Assembly: GCA_918797485.1 (NCBI GenBank)
Contig: CAKKNE010000005.1
Coordinates: 2,046,001 to 2,110,000, forward strand
Origin: Pelagomonas calceolata
Lineage: Eukaryota > Sar > Pelagophyceae > Pelagomonadales > Pelagomonadaceae
Direction of reading: 5' to 3'
DNA length: 64,000 bases
A program made the position numbers and the translations under genes. The first letter of the stretch is position 1, and each line of letters starts with the position of its first letter. The notes beneath the pieces were generated by a model, which was not told the origin of the DNA, did no database searches, and was given only the letters and a program-made list of their open reading frames with translations. Below are positions 46,807 through 55,446 of this stretch, one piece after another.

Positions 46807-47526
46807 CTACGCGGATCTATGGAGGTGGGGATGGACATGAGGAACCTTGGGCGCCGCGACGACTAGGCGTAGGCGAGCGCCGCGAGCGCCGCGACGAGGA
46901 CGGCCGGCGCGGTGGCGGTCGCGCCGTCCGAGCTGTGGCCCTCGTCGTGGTCGTGGCCCGAGTGGTCGTCGCCGGCCGAATCGTCGTTGTACTGCGAGCC
47001 GAACTCCGGGCAGCCGCCGGCGCCCGACGTCGGGAAGGTGCACGCGTTCGCCGAGTCGCACCAGATGATAGGCGACCGCTTCGAGTAGCTGCGACGCATA
47101 TAAGGCGGCGAAGCGCTCGTCGAATTGGTCTAGGTCGTGGACGTAATCTAACAAACTACCGGCGCAGAGCTCCATCACTAATCTCAATTCTGATGGGGAT
47201 TCTACCACCCCACAAAGCTTCAGGCAGCCCTTGGCCCCGCCGACGCGCCGCAAACAATCGATCTCTCTCAATAAGTCCGACGCCTTCGGGGCGAGCTTGA
47301 TCTCGTTGTCCTCGATGACAGTGGTCTTTCTGAGTACTTTACAGGCGTATTGTTGATTCGTGGACTTGCGCGTTACTTTCACGACGCGCGCGAACATGCC
47401 TTCTCCCAATTGTTCATTTTCAACCCAGTCCTTTTTGACATCCTCATCCTTGTCGTAGTAGGCCGCGGTCGTCGCGAAGTCGTGCTCGTCGCGATACAAG
47501 GGGCCCGTCGACGCCGCGCAGCCCAT
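46807..47526 (-). CDS. Truncated protein kinase N-lobe (probable broken or chimeric gene)
   Basis: The ATG at 47526 gives MGCAASTG, a myristoylation-type start (Gly-2, Cys-3) as in CDPK-like and other membrane-anchored kinases. The kinase N-lobe is intact: LGEGMFARVVKV (Gly loop), YACKVLRK (ATP lysine), LLREIDCLRRVGG (alpha-C Glu), LVMELCAGSLLDYV (hinge). After ASQLLEAVAY, where a kinase continues with the HRD loop, this frame turns into Arg-rich shadow sequence. There is no HRD, DFG or APE, and no room for a C-lobe before the convergent gene at 46700. In the next frame the same DNA encodes SANACTFPTSGAGGCPEFGS and a C-terminal hydrophobic tail (APAVLVAALAALAYA, stop at 46863) that resembles a GPI-anchor signal. 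Either an unusual splice or a rearrangement joined a kinase start to another gene's end. Confidence 0.55.
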   Translation of the reverse strand: MGCAASTGPLYRDEHDFATTAAYYDKDEDVKKDWVENEQLGEGMFARVVKVTRKSTNQQYACKVLRKTTVIEDNEIKLAPKASDLLREIDCLRRVGGAKGCLKLCGVVESPSELRLVMELCAGSLLDYVHDLDQFDERFAALYASQLLEAVAYHLVRLGERVHLPDVGRRRLPGVRLAVQRRFGRRRPLGPRPRRGPQLGRRDRHRAGRPRRGARGARLRLVVAAPKVPHVHPHLHRSA

Positions 47527-47670
47527 TCTTGATCTAGTGTTGAGTCCTGCGCTTAGCTCCCCCGCCGCGGCGACGCCGCTAGACCTCAATTGATTGTTGA
47601 TGGGCAACCTTTTTTTTTAACGCTCAATCGTCGGCCCGACGGCGCTCGCGCGACACCCAACAATCGCGGA

Positions 47671-47696
47671 GCTAGCGGCATGTAAGACACTAGCAA
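47671..47696 (+). promoter_or_regulatory. Recurrent promoter-proximal element, copy 8
   Basis: GCTAGCG, then GCAT, then GTAAGACACTAGCAA, a full consensus match. It lies 145 bases from the kinase start and 76 bases upstream of the tautomerase-like ATG (47772). Confidence 0.65.
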
Positions 47697-47771
47697 GCCG
47701 AGGCCGAGGTTTGCAGTGCACTTTGCAGCCAGCAATTGCAGCCTTACAGCAAGACAATTAACGCAGCAATC

Positions 47772-48278
47772 ATGCCGTTCATCCAGCATGCATGCAGCGC
47801 CCTCTAAACCCTCGTACTTGCAAAATTTGCTGCACCAACGCGTGCCACACTGATGCTGCCATACGACTGCAGATCTGCGAGCGGTGCCGAGCGATGATTC
47901 GCTTGAGTTCGCACACACACGCATGCGCACCTATGCGATCCTATCTATATAACATCATCATTTGTAGGATCACCTGGCTACCCAAGGCTTGCCGCAACGC
48001 CGCAGTAAGGCAGCAAGTCGCAGAGGCCGTGATCAAAGCCATCTGCGGCGTGACGGCCTCGGAGACGACGCCGGACAAAGTCGTCGTCCGCGCGCGCCGG
48101 CGCACATAACACGCCATCGACGCGATTCACGACGCGAAACGCAGGCTTCGGCGAGAGCACGGACGCGTTCCCGCTGCCGAAGGGCTACTCCCTGAATCCG
48201 GACTTGCAGGCCCACCCCCACGCGTCGAGCGAGATTGGGATTGGATCCGAGGACCCCATGAAGGGGCCCCAAAAGTAA
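47772..48278 (+). CDS. Tautomerase (4-oxalocrotonate tautomerase/MIF-like) in three exons with GC-AG introns
   Basis: The exons are 47772-47785, 47968-48089 and 48145-48278, giving 89 residues. No single open frame reveals this gene. Exon 1 encodes MPFIQ, the tautomerase start in which Pro-1 becomes the catalytic base once Met is removed. Exon 2 continues ITWLPKACRNAAVRQQVAEA and VIKAICGVTASETTPDKVVV, matching the helix and second strand of 4-OT-like proteins in spacing. Exon 3 gives RFGESTDAFPLPKGY and ends MKGPQK before TAA at 48276. The three exons keep the frame only if both introns begin with GC: GCATGC at 47786 with acceptor TTTGTAG, and GCGCGC at 48090 with acceptor CGCAG. The second donor could be a few bases further on, because the DNA repeats GC. 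The substrate is unknown. Confidence 0.6.
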
Positions 48279-48284
48279 ATTAGA

Positions 48285-49274
48285 TCATTTCAGGTCGCGG
48301 TCCTCCCGATCTTCCCGGACTTGGAGAGGACGGCCCTCCAACTCACTGTCGTTCAGCTCCAGAATAGCTCTCCGCGCGTCCTCGGGCGTCTCGAACTCGA
48401 CGATGCCACAGCCTCTCGCGATGAGCTTCGCGTGGACGACGTCGCCGACGGGCTTGAAGTGGTCTTTGAGCGTCTGCCACGACGTCGTGAACTTGAGGTT
48501 GCCCACGTACACTCTTTTCCCGACGCGCGTCACGCCGCCCTCGTTCGACTTGGCGCGCTTCCTCGCTTGGGACGGTTTCGAGGCTTCTCTATCTTCTCGG
48601 ACGTTGATCTTTCTGCCATCCAATTCGGTGTTGGACTTCCGCGAGATTGCGGCAGCGGCATCCGCAGCTTTTTCGAACTCGACGGTCCCGTAACCTCGAT
48701 TCACGTCGGCCCTCACGACCCGCCCGCAGTCCTTGAAGTGGTCCTTGAGCTGCTGCCACGTCGTCTGGTAGTTCAGGTTGCCCACGTACAGCTTCTTGCC
48801 CACGACGACGACGTCATCACTTCCGCGGTCGCGCTTCTTCTTCTGAGGTGCTTGCTGGGGCTTCTGGCCATCTTCCCTATCTTCCCTCACGAGTAGTTTG
48901 CGGCCGTCTAGTTCCGAATCGTGCAAAGTAGCGATGGCGTTTCGGGCATCTTGGATTGATTGGAATTCGACCACGCCGCAGCCCTGGCTTCGGCCCGTGC
49001 GGTTCTCCATGACGCGCGCGTGGACGACGCTACCGGCACTCGCGAAGTGGTCCTTGAGCTGCTGCCAGGTCGTCTCGTACTTCATGTTCCCCACGAAGAC
49101 GCGCGCGCTCGCATTGCCACCTTGCTTCTTCGGCTGTCTGGGTGCGGGCTTCTTGGCCGCCGACCGCTCGGCGATGGCCTCGTCGAGCGACATACCTAAA
49201 CCGAGGGGCTCGCCGTCATCTAAGGCCGGGGCCGCATCATAAGCCGAAAAAGTGTCGAGGCCTTCGACGTCCAT
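48285..49274 (-). CDS. Three-RRM RNA-binding protein, GBP2/HRB1-like mRNA export type
   Basis: A 329-residue protein with three RRM domains at about residues 57-130, 160-230 and 258-325. Each RNP2 and RNP1 pair is visible: RVFVGNMKY with GCGVVEF, KLYVGNLNY with GYGTVEF, RVYVGNLKF with GCGIVEF. The repeated TTWQQLKDHF and DGRKLLVREDRED segments show that the three arose by internal duplication. Residues 26-38 (LGMSLDEAIAERS) look like a UAP56-binding motif, found in ALY/Yra1-type export factors. Three RRMs plus that motif fit the SR-like GBP2/HRB1 group, which loads mRNA for export. Basic linkers carry likely nuclear localisation signals (PQKKKRDR, ARKRAKS). The stop is 7 bases from the tautomerase stop. 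Confidence 0.85.
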   Translation of the reverse strand: MDVEGLDTFSAYDAAPALDDGEPLGLGMSLDEAIAERSAAKKPAPRQPKKQGGNASARVFVGNMKYETTWQQLKDHFASAGSVVHARVMENRTGRSQGCGVVEFQSIQDARNAIATLHDSELDGRKLLVREDREDGQKPQQAPQKKKRDRGSDDVVVVGKKLYVGNLNYQTTWQQLKDHFKDCGRVVRADVNRGYGTVEFEKAADAAAAISRKSNTELDGRKINVREDREASKPSQARKRAKSNEGGVTRVGKRVYVGNLKFTTSWQTLKDHFKPVGDVVHAKLIARGCGIVEFETPEDARRAILELNDSELEGRPLQVREDREDRDLK

Positions 49275-49446
49275 GGTTTACAGATGTCTGGTGCTCTCGC
49301 TGGCTGAACGGAGAGCTGCGGGCACGCGGCAGCTTTGCACCCGCTTCAGGCGCTGGCAGGGGTGTGTTTTGGCAGCGTGTGCGCAAAACTTTGCAAGCGG
49401 GGGCTGTCGTTGGTTAGCAAAAGATGCCGAAAATAAAGTGGCTTAA

Positions 49447-49469
49447 CTAGCGTATCGACACACTAGCAC
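49447..49469 (+). promoter_or_regulatory. Recurrent promoter-proximal element, copy 9 (diverged)
   Basis: CTAGCG, then TATC, then GACACACTAGCAC. It lies between the RRM gene (173 bases) and the glycosyltransferase (221 bases) in a divergent 415-base gap that is otherwise empty. Confidence 0.5.
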
Positions 49470-49689
49470 TTTTTTGGTTAGCTCTGTGCACGCCGAGGAG
49501 GGCGTGCGCCGTCCGCCGAGGCATACCTCTCGGCGCGCGCACTCAAATCACAGCCGTCTCGCAGAGCCATGCCAATGCCATGTGACTACCGCATATAGCC
49601 TCGGGGCAGCCCACAACTGCACTATTTTCCATCGCTCGTGCAGTGCAGACGACTTCCTGCACGCGTAACAGCATAATGCACGCCTAGCA

Positions 49690-50628
49690 ATGGGCAGCCT
49701 CCGAGCAATGGTCACCGTCGCGGCAGCGTACGCGTCGACAGCGCCGACGGTCGTCGTGTACGAGACGCGGCGCCTGGACGGCGATACGTACTGGCGCGCG
49801 AGCTACGAGTTGGCGGCAAGCTACGCGTCAAAACACGGCCACAACTTCGTGCTCTACACGCTGCCGGAGGGCACGGCGCGCCTCGACGCCTGCGACGGGT
49901 CAAGGTTAGGTCCCTACTGGGGCAAGGCGGCGGCCGCCGTGCAGGCGTGTATAGACTTTCCATCCTCGTCGTTCTTCCTCCTGTTGGATAGCGACGCCGC
50001 CGTGTCTACGACTCCATCAAAAACGGGAGATCGGTGGAGCGACCGCCCACTAGAACAACTATTGACGGCGGCCGCGGGCTGGCCCAATGCCCGGTCGGAT
50101 GTACTGGTGAACCAGGCCGATCGCACGTACTGGCTGCGGCGGGCGCCGCAGAACGTGACCCGGTGGCGCTACCTCCTCAACTCGGGGACGCTGGCGTGGA
50201 AAGGAGATAGGGGTAGGGCCTTCGTCGAGGCCTTCTGGCGGACGGCTTCGTCCGAGGAAGCGCGGGGCCGCAACGCACTGGGCATCGACTTCACGCGGGC
50301 GTGGCCCCAGGACCAGTACGGGTTGAATATGGTGGCGAACTCCCGCGAGTTTATTGATGACGTCGCCGTCGTGCCCATGAACCGGAAATACGCGGCCGAC
50401 TACGCGACATACAAGGCCTCAATCTCGCGCAAGTACCGGCCGCCCTGGCCCTGCCTGTCGGGCCTGCCGCGCCACTTCTGCGTGATTGACCACTACTGCC
50501 AGCACGCGAAGCACAAGCTCGGGCTCATCGAGGCGGCGCGGCGCGAGGGGCTCAACTCGTCGGTCTTCCGGCACGTGCGCGCGCTGCCGACGCGCGGCGG
50601 GTTCTGGGGCGCCTGCGACCGGTTGTAA
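49690..50628 (+). CDS. Nucleotide-diphospho-sugar glycosyltransferase (GT34/GT77-like)
   Basis: A 312-residue enzyme of the GT-A fold. The N-terminus is a weak signal-like stretch (MGSLRAMVTVAAAYAST). Then a beta strand VVVYETRRL and the pattern YELAASYASKHGHNFVLYTL lead to GPYWGKAAAAVQACI and the metal-binding D-x-D in FFLLLDSDAAV. The later WRYLLNSGTLAWKGDRGRAF, with FWRTA, and WPQDQYGLNMV are typical of galactosyl- and xylosyl-transferases of the GT34 type, in which Asn-Ser/Thr-Gly and Asp-Gln residues bind the acceptor. Six cysteines in the C-terminal third suggest a lumenal Golgi location. Donor and acceptor sugars cannot be inferred. The stop is 55 bases from the next recurrent element. 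Confidence 0.72.
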   Translation: MGSLRAMVTVAAAYASTAPTVVVYETRRLDGDTYWRASYELAASYASKHGHNFVLYTLPEGTARLDACDGSRLGPYWGKAAAAVQACIDFPSSSFFLLLDSDAAVSTTPSKTGDRWSDRPLEQLLTAAAGWPNARSDVLVNQADRTYWLRRAPQNVTRWRYLLNSGTLAWKGDRGRAFVEAFWRTASSEEARGRNALGIDFTRAWPQDQYGLNMVANSREFIDDVAVVPMNRKYAADYATYKASISRKYRPPWPCLSGLPRHFCVIDHYCQHAKHKLGLIEAARREGLNSSVFRHVRALPTRGGFWGACDRL

Positions 50629-50682
50629 CTTGTCTGTTGTCTGCTCGGCGGCGGCGTTGGGGGTCTCGGTCGCGCGGGCTGA

Positions 50683-50706
50683 GCTAGCGCCGGTAAGACA
50701 CTAGCA
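50683..50706 (+). promoter_or_regulatory. Recurrent promoter-proximal element, copy 10
   Basis: GCTAGCG, then CCG, then GTAAGACACTAGCA. It lies 118 bases upstream of the RhoGEF ATG (50824) and 55 bases after the preceding stop, so here only one gene can use it as a promoter. Confidence 0.65.
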
Positions 50707-50823
50707 TGCAGGCAGATTGGCAGAGTGCAGTCGGCCTGTTGTCCAGCTTCGCGGCGCTGTTTCGGCCATAGTCGGCCAGCTGTGACCAAAAGGACACGGG
50801 GAGGGGCTGCCCCCACTACCACC

Positions 50824-52503
50824 ATGAAGGAGGACGCCGTCGAGGCGGCCTGCTTGAGAGCGGCGCTGGCCACGGACCAGTTGCGCGGCGCCGACGCGCT
50901 CGAGACGGCGAGAGGTCATGCGTTGGACGAAATCGTGGCCTCGGAGGAGACGTACGTCGCGAATATGCGTATTTGTCTGGAGGTCTTCCGGGACCCGCTC
51001 CGGGACCTTTTGGGGAGGGACGAGGTGCTTGGGAGGGTGCTGAACGAGCTTGAGATGTTAGAAAAGTTCCAGGCGACGTTTCTGGGCGAGCTGCGCTCAG
51101 AAAGGGCGAGGGACGAGTGCTTCGGAGCCGTCTTTCGCAGGTTCGCGCCCTTCTTCAAGATGACGGCGACCTACGCCGAGGCCTACGGGGCCTGGTCGCG
51201 CCGCGCCGCGAGCGACGGCAACAACCGGGGCAGCCCCGTCAAGGACGTGATGCTGGTGCTCGCGCGCCAGGCGTTTGATGAGCGGTGTAAGGGCAGGGAC
51301 CTCGCCCAGTTCTTAGTCGCGCCGGTGCAACGAGTCCCGCGCTACCGGTTACTATTGGAGGCGCTCGTCCTGCGAACGAACGAGGACCACGCGGACAGGA
51401 ACGATCTCGACGAAGCGTTAACGCTGGTGCGCGACGCCTGCGCCAAGATCGACGCGATCCTGGGCGAGCACGCGGTGCGCAACGAGATGCAGCTTTTGAA
51501 GAGTCAGATCCACGACCCCGCGAACCAGCTCTCTTCCTTAGTAGCCCACAGATTGGTCCGGACGGGCGACGCGCGGAAGCTCTCCACGTCGAAGATCGAA
51601 ACGCTCACCTTCTGGCTCACGGACCGGGCCCTCTTTAGTTGCGACCGGCCGCCCGCGACGAACATGTACCGCCTGCGCTTCTACGCGCCGCTGACGCGCT
51701 GCGTCGTCGAGGCGGCGCCCTTCGCGACCCTATCCAATCGGTGCGACCGCGCCGCGTCCGAGCAGCTCGAGCTCGCCGCGGCCGAGGACCCGCGCCTCGC
51801 CCGGATCCAGGACGCGCTGCGCGCCGAGCGCGCGGGGACGCGGTGTTTGGTCGTGCGGTCGCCGCGGAAGTCGTTCTACGTCGAGCTGGCTTCCGAAGAC
51901 GAGGCCCGGGGCTGGTTAGATGATGTCGCGGCGCATCAGAAGACGCCGCCGTCCTTGGATTTCGCCCCCGTGGCGACGGACGCGCCGCGGAAGCGCGGCT
52001 GGCTCTCGCCGCGGCGCTCGAGGCCGGACGTCTACGACTTCTCGCCGCGCGGATCCGAGGCCTCGGCGCTGTCGCCGCGCGGCTCCTACGACCTCGGATC
52101 CGACGACGACGCGCCGTCGTGGGCGCCCGCCTCGCCGCCGCCGCCGCCCCGCCCGCGGTCGCTGCTGGCCGCCGCGCGCTCGGCGTCGGCGTCGCGCCCG
52201 CCGCCTCTGCCGCCCCGATCCTCGTCCGTTGTGGTCGAGCCGCCGCCGGTCCCTCCATCGCCGCCGGCCCCGCCGGACCAGCCACCGCTCACGACGGATT
52301 CCGCCAGCTGCTTCGTGGCGTGTGCGCCGGCGCCGGCCCCGCCGGAGCGCCCCGCGGCCCCGGAGTCCTCGCCGGAACCCGCGACGGTGGGCGTCTTCGG
52401 CCGCCGCGCCGGCGCGCCGGCGCCCGTGCCGCCGGCGGCGCGGGACACGATGTTCACGTCCATCGCCGAGCGGCTCCGGCGCTTCGAGGGGCTCGGGCGG
52501 TAG
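50824..52503 (+). CDS. RhoGEF: DH-PH domain guanine nucleotide exchange factor
   Basis: A 559-residue protein that should activate a Rho-type GTPase by nucleotide exchange. The DH domain spans residues about 35-230: CR1 is ALDEIVASEETYVANM, CR3 is DLAQFLVAPVQRVPRYRLLL, with LRTNEDHADRNDLDEAL following. The PH domain follows to about residue 375 (LTDRALFSCDRPP, CLVVRSPRKSFYVELASEDE, GWLDDVAA). The last 180 residues are Pro/Ser/Ala-rich and likely bind SH3-type or other partners; they end MFTSIAERLRRFEGLGR, a short helix. ATG 50824 is chosen because the upstream residues, in frame to 50725, look like 5'UTR and the promoter element lies there. Expected roles are actin control or vesicle traffic. 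Confidence 0.88.
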   Translation: MKEDAVEAACLRAALATDQLRGADALETARGHALDEIVASEETYVANMRICLEVFRDPLRDLLGRDEVLGRVLNELEMLEKFQATFLGELRSERARDECFGAVFRRFAPFFKMTATYAEAYGAWSRRAASDGNNRGSPVKDVMLVLARQAFDERCKGRDLAQFLVAPVQRVPRYRLLLEALVLRTNEDHADRNDLDEALTLVRDACAKIDAILGEHAVRNEMQLLKSQIHDPANQLSSLVAHRLVRTGDARKLSTSKIETLTFWLTDRALFSCDRPPATNMYRLRFYAPLTRCVVEAAPFATLSNRCDRAASEQLELAAAEDPRLARIQDALRAERAGTRCLVVRSPRKSFYVELASEDEARGWLDDVAAHQKTPPSLDFAPVATDAPRKRGWLSPRRSRPDVYDFSPRGSEASALSPRGSYDLGSDDDAPSWAPASPPPPPRPRSLLAAARSASASRPPPLPPRSSSVVVEPPPVPPSPPAPPDQPPLTTDSASCFVACAPAPAPPERPAAPESSPEPATVGVFGRRAGAPAPVPPAARDTMFTSIAERLRRFEGLGR

Positions 52504-52691
52504 TCTAGATCCGCCCTTCCTTGTGTGTGTAATGTTTATAGCTCCCGGAGTCATCCTTCGGAATTTCGGCTTCGCGGGGGCGTCCCGCATCCAGGCGAGC
52601 GTCCGCGGGCGCCAGTCGCGCCGCCGGACGCGTCCAACGGGCTCCATTGCGCGTCGGAACTTTCGAGCCTAGGACTAGTGGGCACAGAGAC

Positions 52692-52722
52692 ATCTCAGGC
52701 TCAGGCTGAGGCTGAGGCTCAG
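52692..52722 (+). repeat. Short GGCTGA/GGCTCA tandem repeat
   Basis: TCTCAGGCTCAGGCTGAGGC and following bases alternate GGCTCA and GGCTGA units. The whole is nearly palindromic (CTCAG...CTGAG) and can fold back. It directly precedes copy 11 of the recurrent element. Confidence 0.6.
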
Positions 52723-52746
52723 TTGCTAGTGTGTTATGGCCGCTAG
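52723..52746 (-). promoter_or_regulatory. Recurrent promoter-proximal element, copy 11
   Basis: TTGCTAGTGTGTTATGGC and CGCTAG. It is about 220 bases upstream of the glycosyltransferase ATG at 52966. The rest of the 462-base gap has no gene. Confidence 0.55.
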
Positions 52747-52965
52747 GGGGACTAGACCCCCCACGCCACACACAAACCTGCAACACGCGCAAGCAGGTCA
52801 GCAGTGCATACTGAGGAGCAGCCGTGGCTGCCATGCATCGCATCAGCAAAACGCGCCAAGCGTAACGTACCGCTGGGCATAGCGACGTGGTGGGTGGTTG
52901 ACCCAGCGACTGGGCCGTCGCGACGCCGCACAGTCAAGCGAGCGCAGCCGTCGTCGGACGCACAG

Positions 52966-55446
52966 ATGCGCCGCAATTCATCGCGCGGAAGCGCGTCGCC
53001 GTCGACGTACCGCGGCGGCAGCGGCCGCCGGCGCAAGCGCCGGTCGAACCGCCTCGCGAAGTGCGCCGCGTTTATAGTGGGCGCGTACGCGCTCGTCGCC
53101 TCCTTGTTCTACTACCGCGCGACGCATCACCATCAAGAGGGACCGCAGCTCCGAGGCACAAAAAAGCCACCACCACCGAGACGCGCGCGCGTCGCCCTGG
53201 CGCTGCCGTTCGTCGGGCCGCGCCTTCCTCCCTTCTTCAAGGCCTTCGCGCGGTCGTGTGGCAACGCCATCGGGGCTGTCGACGTGCTGCTGCTGTTGAG
53301 CGATCCTAGTGCTGTCCCGGTCGAAGCCCGAGAGTCGCGACCGCCGTGGCTGCCCGACAACGTGCACTTCGTGAAGGTCGGTGCAAATAGATTCGCTCGG
53401 TTACATGCGAGAATTCCGTATCCGCGCGCAAGGCAGATCTATCCCGGAGACGAAGATATCGATGAAAGAAGGGAGCCTTTAGCAGCTGCCTTACGAGATG
53501 CCTTCATCCGGAATCCAAGACAACTCGTCGAGTTCAAGCCGGCCATCGGCGTCGTCTTCCAGGAGTATCTGAGGAACTATAGTCATTGGGCGTTCGGGGA
53601 CTTTGATATCCTAATGGGCGACATGAACGCTTTCCTGGACGAGGACGAGTTGCGAGCGTTCGATGTGGTGTCTTTTGGTTTTGGCGATAGCTGGCGGGCC
53701 TACGCGCGGGGCCAGTGGACGCACCACAAGAATCTACCGCATGTGAACGCTGCTTATAGTTACTGTTCGTTCTTGGGCGCGGCGCGCTTGGAAGATCGGT
53801 TGCTGCGAGGCGCCCACTACGAGAGCGCCGAAGGTTGTTATTCTACGGCATTAGCACAGGCGTCGTTGAGGTTCAAGATCACGACAAAACACTTCACCGA
53901 TGCCACGCAAAAAGGCGACAAAGACGCCGCCTGGTTAGCTGAGAGTGAGATACGACGGTGTGCGGGCGACGAGGACGACGAGGGCCGGCATTGTAGGCCT
54001 CTTGCACCTCGCACACCTAGAGAGAAGCGGTCGAACCAGAACCGCTGGGAGCGGGTTCGACGATTGCCGGTCGGTGCGAAACGATGCATGAACTGGGTGA
54101 ATCCGGCCTACCAGACTTGTTTAGAGGGTGGCGATTATGATGCGGGCGACACCGTGGTCCTAGATGCGGACGGCGCGTACAAACGAAAACGGGGGCCGGT
54201 CGACGCGCTGCGCGTGCCCGGGACTTCGTTCTCCGTAGCGGCCTTCTTCCACGTCCAGGAGTGGAAGAAGAAGTGGCGGAGCTTCTCCGTGTCGTGGGTC
54301 GCTACGTCCGATACGATTCTGGGCACGCGCTTCGGACTCGTGCCCGTGCCGCCCCTGACGCCTCTAGGCGTGGACAAGGCCATCGCTCAAAGGCTGCGCG
54401 ACGCGAGATCGGTGGAATACTGCGCCTTCAAGGCCTGCGAGGGCATACCCCGGGCGTTCCAGCGCGACGACCTGCGGTGGGCCCGCTCCGGTAGTGTTGG
54501 AGTTGGCCCGTTCCGCAACTCGGGTGAGGAGGGCGTCGGTTTGGTGGTCGTGGCGTCTTTACTGAGGAAAGACCTCGATGCGAAATTACTAAGAGTGAAG
54601 GAGAACGCCTGCGGGTGGCCGGGCCCGTCGATTGTTGTCTTAGCGGCGGATGAAGGTGGATGGGACGTGAGCGTGGAAGCATTTAGAGCTTGTCCTCGGA
54701 CGGTCCTACTAGGAAGGATTGGAGACGACGACGGCGAAAGTCTAGAGAAGGCCCTGGCGAATCTAGGGCTGGAGTCGTGCCCGTGTAGGAGGTGCTTAGT
54801 ACTCCGAGGCGACGAGCACTTGTCTTCCAATACGTACGAGGCCATCTCTCATATGGAAGTGGCTATGGGCACTACCCTCATAATTCCGGAGTTTAGATCT
54901 GAAAGTGTGCCGACTACAATGGACGAATTACGGTCGTTGGTACGGTCGGGACGCGCGCAAGCGGCGCCGGCGAACCGCTGTCCCGAAACGACGCCGGCCC
55001 TCGCCACGAAGAAATATGAAAATTGGTGGGGCGGCGTCGAAGGCGTCGTCGACACCTATCAGAATACCTTTGAAGGTTCAGAGAGGGCTCTGGCGTGGCA
55101 AGCCTCAGGAGCGCTCGTCGTCCTGGACAGTGTCGACGCGCGGGGCGACCGGCGCTTGGTGAGGGAGGTCGAGGAGCACCGGGGCCCCGGCTGCTACGAC
55201 GGGCTACTGGCGCGAGCTTTGGCCACCCAACACGCGGACGCGTTCGCCGTCGTGCCTCAGGCGTTCGCCGTGGCGGCGCTCTACGTGGTAAATGGGACGG
55301 CGCCCTGCGGCTGCCGGCCCGGCGTCGAAAATCAGCCGCCCACCAAAACCATGCGCCGCTCCGTCCGGGATTATGATGCTTATCTGGTGCGGGCCGTCGG
55401 CGCGCGCGGCGACGCCGACGACGAGGCACGCGCGCGCGGGCTGTGA
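52966..55446 (+). CDS. Type II membrane glycosyltransferase-like protein (DUF6625-type domain)
   Basis: An 826-residue protein. A short basic cytosolic tail with a Lys/Arg block (RRRKRRSNR) precedes one membrane span (CAAFIVGAYALVASLFYY), as in Golgi type II enzymes. Residues about 65-290 resemble the DUF6625-type glycosyltransferases: VALALPFVGPRLPPFFKAF at the start, then LVEFKPAIGVVFQEYLRNYS, and the D-x-D-like HWAFGDFDILMGDM. The segment RAYARGQWTHHKNLPHVNAA follows. Residues about 500-800 form a second module (VGLVVVASLLRKDLDAKLLR, IVVLAADEGGWDV, NTYEAISHMEVAMGTTLIIP) that looks like another Rossmann or GT-type domain but lacks a clear motif. The only in-frame ATG before the span is 52966. 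The sugar is unknown. Confidence 0.68.
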   Translation: MRRNSSRGSASPSTYRGGSGRRRKRRSNRLAKCAAFIVGAYALVASLFYYRATHHHQEGPQLRGTKKPPPPRRARVALALPFVGPRLPPFFKAFARSCGNAIGAVDVLLLLSDPSAVPVEARESRPPWLPDNVHFVKVGANRFARLHARIPYPRARQIYPGDEDIDERREPLAAALRDAFIRNPRQLVEFKPAIGVVFQEYLRNYSHWAFGDFDILMGDMNAFLDEDELRAFDVVSFGFGDSWRAYARGQWTHHKNLPHVNAAYSYCSFLGAARLEDRLLRGAHYESAEGCYSTALAQASLRFKITTKHFTDATQKGDKDAAWLAESEIRRCAGDEDDEGRHCRPLAPRTPREKRSNQNRWERVRRLPVGAKRCMNWVNPAYQTCLEGGDYDAGDTVVLDADGAYKRKRGPVDALRVPGTSFSVAAFFHVQEWKKKWRSFSVSWVATSDTILGTRFGLVPVPPLTPLGVDKAIAQRLRDARSVEYCAFKACEGIPRAFQRDDLRWARSGSVGVGPFRNSGEEGVGLVVVASLLRKDLDAKLLRVKENACGWPGPSIVVLAADEGGWDVSVEAFRACPRTVLLGRIGDDDGESLEKALANLGLESCPCRRCLVLRGDEHLSSNTYEAISHMEVAMGTTLIIPEFRSESVPTTMDELRSLVRSGRAQAAPANRCPETTPALATKKYENWWGGVEGVVDTYQNTFEGSERALAWQASGALVVLDSVDARGDRRLVREVEEHRGPGCYDGLLARALATQHADAFAVVPQAFAVAALYVVNGTAPCGCRPGVENQPPTKTMRRSVRDYDAYLVRAVGARGDADDEARARGL

